This document shows, piece by piece, positions 37,144-43,401 of a stretch of DNA of 43,401 bases. Below the pieces are notes generated by a model. That model was not told the DNA's origin. It searched no databases and was given only the letters and a program-made list of their open reading frames with translations. A program made the position numbers and the translations under genes. The number at the start of each line of letters is the position of its first letter. The first letter of the stretch is position 1. The DNA lies in NCBI GenBank assembly GCA_000320545.1, contig ADNK01001576.1, positions 60,001 to 103,401 on the forward strand. The letters run 5' to 3'. This DNA is from Bigelowiella natans CCMP2755. Taxonomy: Eukaryota > Cercozoa > Chlorarachniophyceae.

Positions 37144-37561
37144 AATATATATATCTGCTAACCGCAATGAAAACCTACTGCTTCAATAGGCTGAATCTTA
37201 CGGTCCACAATGCTTCGATGTGAGTGAATACACATGATGAAGACACACACGCTTTCACAGAATCGAGAAGTTGAAATAATCTTTTAATTCGCATCAACAG
37301 CGCAGCATGGGACAGTGGCGTTGGCTCGCTGCATCTTAGAAGAACTAGTTAGATTTGATGTATATTCCGTAGTTGATTTCCTAGATGCGTATTCTTCTAT
37401 TTTATTCGTTTTGTAGCGTTCTAATCAGAAATCACCTGTTTTTGGCTTTTACGATTGATGTTACTAGCACGCTGATCAAAGTCAACCCCAGTGGCGACGT
37501 GAGCGTGAAGGCGGTAGGGGACGTCGGCCATTTTGACCCTGAGGACATCACATATGGGTGA
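34449..37561 (+). CDS. PGAM5: PGAM5-type Ser/Thr protein phosphatase (mitochondrial), 13 exons
   Basis: Phosphohistidine-chemistry phosphatase of the PGAM superfamily that acts on Ser/Thr phosphoproteins at mitochondria. Exons: 34449-34534, 34676-34755, 34830-34884, 35068-35171, 35358-35415, 35542-35631, 35832-35886, 36197-36229, 36440-36494, 36576-36615, 37032-37085, 37190-37219, 37429-37561. All phases close at 290 residues, the usual length. The N-terminus is basic then hydrophobic ([20 protein letters not shown]), fitting a mitochondrial anchor. Family motifs: DWNRNWDG (the WDxNWD segment), [16 protein letters not shown] (catalytic His), [83 protein letters not shown] (second His) and [14 protein letters not shown]. 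The first donor (34535) is weak and could lie elsewhere. Long (AT)n tracts occupy introns at 36795-36935 and 37108-37142. Confidence 0.95.
36795..36935. repeat. Long (TA)n arrays in a PGAM5 intron
   Basis: Several (TA)n blocks (about 36803-36844 and 36888-36933) lie in the intron 36616-37031; another block is at 37108-37142 in the next intron. Both are between well-supported PGAM5 exons. Confidence 0.9.
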
Positions 37562-37608
37562 TGATCGATTATTTCGATCCTGAGGACATAACATATGGGC
37601 GATGATCG
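37531..37608 (+). repeat. Tandem duplication of the PGAM5 C-terminal codons
   Basis: 37531-37567, encoding the last residues FDPEDITYG plus the stop, is repeated at 37572-37608 with four or five substitutions. In the second copy the stop TGA is CGA and the next codon is TGA. The repeat offset is 41 bases. Confidence 0.85.
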
Positions 37609-38839
37609 TGCTGTTTGCCACGCACGGCTCGATATATTCCGAAGCTAAGGGAGCAGCATTGGCAAAAGTCATGCTAGCGTGGTGCTATCGATGACCTACA
37701 GAATCCTGTATTTGTTAGTCATGCTAGCCAGCTAGCTAGCATGCGTGCATTCGAGCGGAGGCTGCATTACGAGATCATTCTAGCATTGCAGTTCTAGAGT
37801 TGTTTCTATGTTTTCATGCACGTAGGCTGGCACACATGCGCCAATCCTCTCATCATCACAAGTGCAATCTAGTCAATGTAGATGCGTGGGCCACGTTCAT
37901 TGGATGTTATGAACAGTTTGAATACACTACATCAATCTTCGGGCGCCATGTAAACACACTTCATCGCCTAGATCACATTGCTAGATTGCAGCAGAGTAGG
38001 ACTATATGACTAGATTTCAATATGCTAGCATGGGCTGTGCAATGCGTAACGCGCATGCTAGCGTGGTTGTCACAGCAGCTGCACATATACCAGTCGCTGC
38101 AACGCAAAACACACTGCCAAACGTGCAAACACCATATTCTTGTCTGTGAGCTTATGCATCATGCTAGTCACTGGATTAACCAATAAATGTGACGATAACT
38201 ACTGAAAATCTGAAAAATAAATGCCGCTTTATGTGGCTCTTTTAGCTGACACTTCTTCCCCCTATTTGCCGAAAGTGCCAGATTTTCTCGATTTTCGAGT
38301 TTCTTCATATCTGCGGTGGGAGATGCGAAGATGGCAATGTTGAAAAAAATAGATTTTAGGCATTTAGAATCTACAGTTTAAAGATAATGATCTAGCTAGC
38401 TAGTGATTGATGGCTGCGCCCCAATCATAATTCCAAGAGAAAATAAAGACTGCCCTGTTTTATATGATATCGTATCCTGTAATTTATATGTCCCTATTTC
38501 ATACCTTGATTCGATGTAGTTATATAGATCTGCTTTCTCAGCCATGCACTGAAGATATGGTGAATCTGGTATGCATGCACACAAGCACGCACAGTATAAT
38601 GTATATAATATGTGAAGAAATTAATATACAACGTAATATTCAAAAACATGTTGATGAATTTTTGCATTTCTCGAAATAAAACTATTTCGTTGTTATTTGT
38701 CACAGTGCATGATTTCATCTTAATCGTTCATCAATTGCTTGATTTTCCATCTTACCTCTCTTTTTTTCTCCCTTTCTCTTTCTCTCTTTCTCTCTCTCTC
38801 TTTCCTCTCTCTCTCTCTCCCTCTCTCTCTCTCCCCCAT
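37609..38839. other. Tail-to-tail intergenic region with GCTAGC clusters
   Basis: No gene recognised. GCTAGC/CATGCTAGC words occur repeatedly at 37672-37742, 38021-38062 and 38390-38403. An open frame at 37800-38009 has no support. A long CT-rich run lies at 38757-38835, directly 3' of the START-domain gene stop. Confidence 0.5.
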
Positions 38840-39128
38840 TCATGTCCCCTCACTCATTCTTTCCTCACGTTTCCTCGTTGTGTCTACAAATCTTATGGAA
38901 GCAATACCTTTCTTAAACGTCGAGTGTTTTTCCATTGACGAATGAATCTGGTTGACCACGTGCCTCAAGAAAAAGTTTGCTATGCGGCTAATACCAATAT
39001 TTTAAGCGTGATGTGAGTAAATGCAAATTGCTAAATACAAGAGGGAAAATGGATGATAATGGAATTTGTCCTTAATGTAGCCATGGAGACCACTTTCGCG
39101 ATCGATGATATAAGGGTTATGCATGTAT

Positions 39129-39168
<40 letters not shown>

Positions 39169-41923
39169 ACACACAATACACACATAAAAAAACACACGTA
39201 TATACTTTCTAAGCACAATTTACACATCAATACACCTCGGAAGATACGGTATATGTGGATTTAGGTTGAACATCACAGTCACGTGAGTTCTTTTGTTTCC
39301 AACCTGCAATATTTTGGGGGGGGGGGGAGGGAGGGTAACCTCATAACTTAAAGCAAGTTGAGAATATATAATATTGAATTTCTTCTCCTTTGATATATCT
39401 ATTCGCTATTCATTGCAAATATATACGCAAAATATATTTATGGCTATTTGTGTGTGTGTGTGTGTATGTTTGTGTCTGTTTGTGTACGCGCATGGGTGCA
39501 TATATCGAGTGAAAAGACAATATCTTATTACAGGGATAAGCTTAAAGCCGCCAACACTGATATCGACGCGAACTCTGTCCTGAAACATTCTTGATGAGAT
39601 GATGCATTGAGATATTGATAAATATGTAATAATGAAATATAGCATATATTTTATAATACGTGTGAAACTCATATGACAACTGTATATACCTCGGGGCATT
39701 TGCCTATATTGACCTTGGGATGCTCCGAAATTGAATGGCTAATGTGGGGGAGGGGGGGAGGGGGAGGAGGGGCGAATTATATATATATTATCATGTATAG
39801 AGCAAGTAGCAATGTCAACCAGCTCTGCACTAACGAGCATTTAATATTCCGGTTAAAAGCTACGAACGAAGCTCATGATCTAACTCTCGAGAACGGTGTA
39901 AAAACTGAAAGTAACCTTGAAATAACAACTCGGTTGTGTTCCATTACATCGTAACCTTTGCCGTCTATTATACATTCTCGAATCCGAAGAGGAAATGGCA
40001 TCTTCATCGTGGATTTAACAACCTGACATTTCGCTAGTTGAAAGAATCTGACGACGTGCTCCGAATGCCATAATATTTCCTCAAAGAAAACACAAAAACG
40101 GCGCAATATCTTAAAAGGAATATCACCAAACCTTGTGAAATCGACTCCCTGAGAAGACCTCTTCAGCACTCGCCATCATAGGAAACCTGGAATATGCCCT
40201 TTATTATTTACAATATCTTCTTCTTGCGTAACAACATCAGCGTATTCAATTTATTGATTTTATACACGCACAGCAGCTACCAGTTCGGGTAGAGATCTGT
40301 TTCGAGGAGGAGGGGAATGAGGTTGAGCATGGGGTTCCCTACGACGCCCATTACTTTGAAACTATAACTGTATTGAAGGCCATCTTACACATACAAACAC
40401 ACTCACCGAAGGGCGCGCGTATTTTGAAATCATAATTCTTGTTGTTAAGATGGGAAAACATTTTCTACAGTGTAAGTATTGACGAACTACTGGCGTGGAT
40501 ATGACTTGTAACGGAATCGTTTTTTATTATCTTTTTTTTCCTCTTCTGCAAATATTTCTCCATCTCCTTCTTTCCGCCACACACACTACATTATTCTGAA
40601 TACTCTCATGCGAAGTACGTCTCGCTGTCCTTCTCCTCTTTCCAAAACGAAGAGATCTTCTTGCCACGGTGTGAAACTTCCCACCCCTCCTCCTGATACA
40701 TAACAGAAAGGCCGTGTGTTTTTTAGAAAGGAGGGTGTGTTTCACCAATAAGCCTTAGAATATCGAGCATTTGTCTACAAGCAACCAAAGCAGAAGGAAT
40801 AGAGTGCCAAACACCAATAACTACCTATTGTTGTGGGCGAATTTGTGCTCATGTACTCTGTGTATGTTTTGTGTCTGTGTTGTTGTTATATACTACAGAT
40901 TGGGGGTCACTCTACCAATTCAAGTTTACGCAAAAATTTTCGTGCACGTTCTGATTCTGCAATAATTTCCTTGATTCATGAGGTAAAATGCGGTCAATCA
41001 GTTGTTTTAGTGTTGTCCGATAACATCGATAATGGGGTCCCTCTTTAGGGATATGAATCGTGACATTAACGACGCAAACCTTAAAGATAGGATTACTATC
41101 CATCATTTTTTGCAATATGGCGAGAGGCGAGCACGATTTCGCATCAGTGGCTGATGGGGGAAACATCGGGGAAAAGCATTTTCTTTTTTAAGTCATCAGA
41201 GCGTGCAAGTATTGGCTGCTGCTGATATAGTGATGATGATGATGATGATTCGTACACTTCTCCGACTTGTACGTTCTGATGAATTGCCGAAGCTTTTGAA
41301 TGCGTGAGGATGCCTGTGGTTGATATCGTAGTTTTTATATCTGTACTGTGCGTGCAGTATGTGGCGTGATTGCGCAATTCGCTGTTGCTGGGTCCATAGT
41401 ACCAGAAAGATTTTATCGTCTTTATGATCTTGTGCAGCATATGCCAGCTCCTCTTCTATCACCTTTCGAAAAGCGTGCCTACAACAGCCAACGGTATTAG
41501 CGTTTGGCAGCAGTAGGGAGTGTTTCTCATTCTTTCTAATCAATCCGTGCACTCATGCGTATGCTAAGTGCTTACTCCTCTTGCTCGACAGTCTTTTCTT
41601 TCCCCTCGGCTGCCTTGGCGTTGCTAGCAAGCTTCTCTCGGAAACGTTGATCTTCTTGTTCTGTTAGAGTAAATATCTCCTGCGAGTATAAAAATACGAG
41701 CAAGGTAGTGTGTGAAAAGAATTATCCGGTGTTTTTTGTTTCAGTTTTCTTGGGATATGGAAAGTGTTCTTCTTTCAATCAAATTAGTGGAGATCATAAT
41801 TACAGGAACGGGACAAGGAAGCTCGAATTCATGCTCTTCTTCAGCGTCGCTGTGTTTTTTCGAGTCAGACGTTGGCTCTGTTTCTTCGCCAATGCGAAGG
41901 ATTCGTGACAGAGATCGGAACAT
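38840..41923 (-). CDS. START-domain lipid-binding protein, 13 exons
   Basis: START domains bind and transfer a lipid in a helix-grip fold. Exons in coding order: 41923-41804, 41679-41576, 41478-41403, 41313-41256, 41150-41080, 40969-40916, 40692-40619, 40367-40281, 40186-40132, 40022-39916, 39589-39532, 39303-39236, 38987-38840. Every splice phase closes, giving 359 residues. The N-terminal 180 are charged and helical, likely coiled coil (TLTEQEDQRFREKLASN, FRKVIEEELAYAAQDHKDD, IIAESERARKFLRKLEL). The START-like part runs from EEGWEVSHRGKKISSFWK through YSFKVMGVVGNPMLNLIPLL, LYPNWFPMMASAEEV, MPFPLRIRECII, VRVDISVGGFKLIPVG, VTVMFNLNPHIPYLPSRIAN and FFLRHVVNQIH. The pattern RxRxDI...GF.L.P, then PxxIPxx.xNFFxR, is typical of the family. 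Start ATG 41923 follows an in-frame stop. The C-terminal tail after 38930 could be spliced further. Confidence 0.87.
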
Positions 41924-42893
41924 GCCTATACAACACCAGCATGGGACTTAGAAGTCAGCTAATGCGACCGTATTGTGGAGTAGTACGGGTATTTTTGAGA
42001 AAGAGCAGTCCCACCCCACAGAAAAGAAGTCTTCGTTCTCCTTCCTTAACCCTGCGAATTAGAGATGGGTTTTGAAACCGTGTTTTTGTAAAAACTCATA
42101 TGGTTTTTAACCTACGACAAGGATTGTGACGATATTTTCTTTGTAAAAAGAGGAATGCAATGGAAAGAGAGAACCCATGGCATAGAACCAAGTGCGACAA
42201 TGTAAGTTCCTATGAAATCCATAAAAGTGCGCTCCCGAACAAAAGCAACAATTGGCTTGGAGTCGACCGGATGGGGTTTTTTGGTCGGTAAAAATGTTGG
42301 TTTTCTTAACCGGAGAAACATCCCAAATATGCATATTTTCGAAGAAGGCAAATTGCGAACAGCGACTGTAAGGCCGACTACCTGATATCGCAGATTTTCG
42401 TAATTTTAGAAATTATTTTAAGCCGCATTTATCCTATTTATTGTCGCCTCAAATGTAGCAGAGCTCACCGACACTACACACCCCCAACGAAGCACAGCTG
42501 TGACCCCCCTACCTCCTCCCTCCCTGTCCCTGGGCCTCTTCTTCGAAGTAACTTTCAACGTCTTTCACCAATTTAAACCGATTACTGACGTAATGTTTAC
42601 ATGCCATGCTCCTATCATCGGGTTGTGTTTGAAGGCTACATCGTGAAAGTCACATCTCACACTAGATCAGCCTCACTGCCAGCCTCCCTCGGAAGAAGAG
42701 AAAATGATTTCGATCGGAGCCACAGCGTTGACTTTCCTAGACCGCGCAACGAAGGTAGATCAAGGGAGGATGGGAGGTGTGGAAAAGGTGGAAAATGGTC
42801 CTGTGAGAATGCCTTCCTCGATTTCTGTAATTTGCCGGGAACTTTTAAAAGTCGAGAGACCGGCAACCCATTCTTGTGTTGAAGGTGACTGGA
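41924..42893. promoter_or_regulatory. Head-to-head gap between the START gene and the last gene
   Basis: About 970 bases. Open frames cross it on both strands: 42112-42351 minus has a hydrophobic stretch, 42601-42882 plus is charged, and 42704-42958 plus includes DWNGHKHQVVGQGYASDTAQ. I could not connect any of them to a neighbouring exon in phase with confidence. They may be upstream exons of the plus-strand gene. Confidence 0.35.
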
Positions 42894-43182
42894 ATGGCCA
42901 CAAACATCAAGTCGTGGGTCAAGGATATGCTTCCGACACAGCACAAGGTATTGTATAGTATTAAGTCACAACAGGGGTGATTCATTCAGAAGAACACATG
43001 CGTGCTGCTATGCCTACAGCTTGCGGCCATGTAAGCGTATGAAAGCGACTACGATGGTATATATATTCGTTTTGTGCTTTTTCATGGAATGATTTAGGAG
43101 GTGAGATTGCTTCTTGGGCGGCTGTGCTGCCGTATAGATGCTATCACTCGCCCGCTACAGTACTGCTGGCTATGGGCCACAG
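42894..43182 (+). CDS. 5' end of an unrecognised gene, truncated by the window
   Basis: Exon 42894-42947 (MATNIKSWVKDMLPTQHK) joins in phase 0 to 43101-43182, which reads VRLLLGRLCCRIDAITRP and then LQYCWLWAT, ending in phase 1 before GTAGAA. The second exon has no stop and is rich in Leu, Cys and Trp, possibly the start of a membrane segment. The ATG may instead be internal: an AG at 42883 could make the exon start there. The rest of the gene lies beyond the window. Confidence 0.45.
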
Positions 43183-43222
43183 GTAGAACAACAATAATAT
43201 ACCTTGAGTTAGCTAATATTAC

Positions 43223-43393
<171 letters not shown>

Positions 43394-43401
43394 GAGAGGC
43401 A

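Noticed and set aside
42657-42944. 95-codon minus-strand frame
   Set aside because: Antisense to plus-strand exon candidates; no family features.

Overview
This is an intron-rich nuclear segment from a microbial eukaryote. Genes are broken into exons of about 30-300 bases. The introns are mostly 80-300 bases, use GT...AG with very loose donor sequences, and are packed with (CT)n, (GT)n and (AT)n microsatellites. I rebuilt the gene models by hand, joining exons only where reading frame, splice phase and family motifs agreed. The organism cannot be named from sequence alone. A stramenopile or other SAR-type alga or protist is a reasonable guess, partly because genes alternate strand, which has been reported for the brown alga Ectocarpus.

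Layout, left to right: formin FH1-FH2 protein (+, 5' end outside the window) with a possible C-terminal block to 6284; cofactor-dependent phosphoglycerate mutase (-, 12219 to 7453, 13 exons); ASNSD1-type asparagine-synthetase-domain protein (+, 12724-18440, about 18 exons); PP2C/PPM phosphatase (-, about 23205 to 19111, 14 exons); a 102-residue orphan (+, 22375-24104) whose first exon lies inside the phosphatase's first intron; a 99-residue orphan (-, 25174 to 24443); a larger orphan (+, 25644-29024); a short ORF (-, 30493 to 30341); a 72-residue membrane protein (+, 30820-31506); a DUF2306-like membrane protein with a soluble N-terminal half (-, 33946 to 32156); PGAM5-type phosphatase (+, 34449-37561, 290 residues); a START-domain lipid-binding protein (-, 41923 to 38840, 13 exons); and the 5' end of a last gene (+, from 42894).

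The 13 called units alternate strand without exception, giving head-to-head pairs that could share promoters and tail-to-tail pairs. Four of the tail-to-tail gaps hold clusters of GCTAGC/GCATGC-type palindromes. The genes are mostly housekeeping (actin assembly, glycolysis, protein phosphatases, lipid transfer) and do not form an evident single pathway. No CRISPR array, tRNA, rRNA, transposase or virus-like gene was seen.
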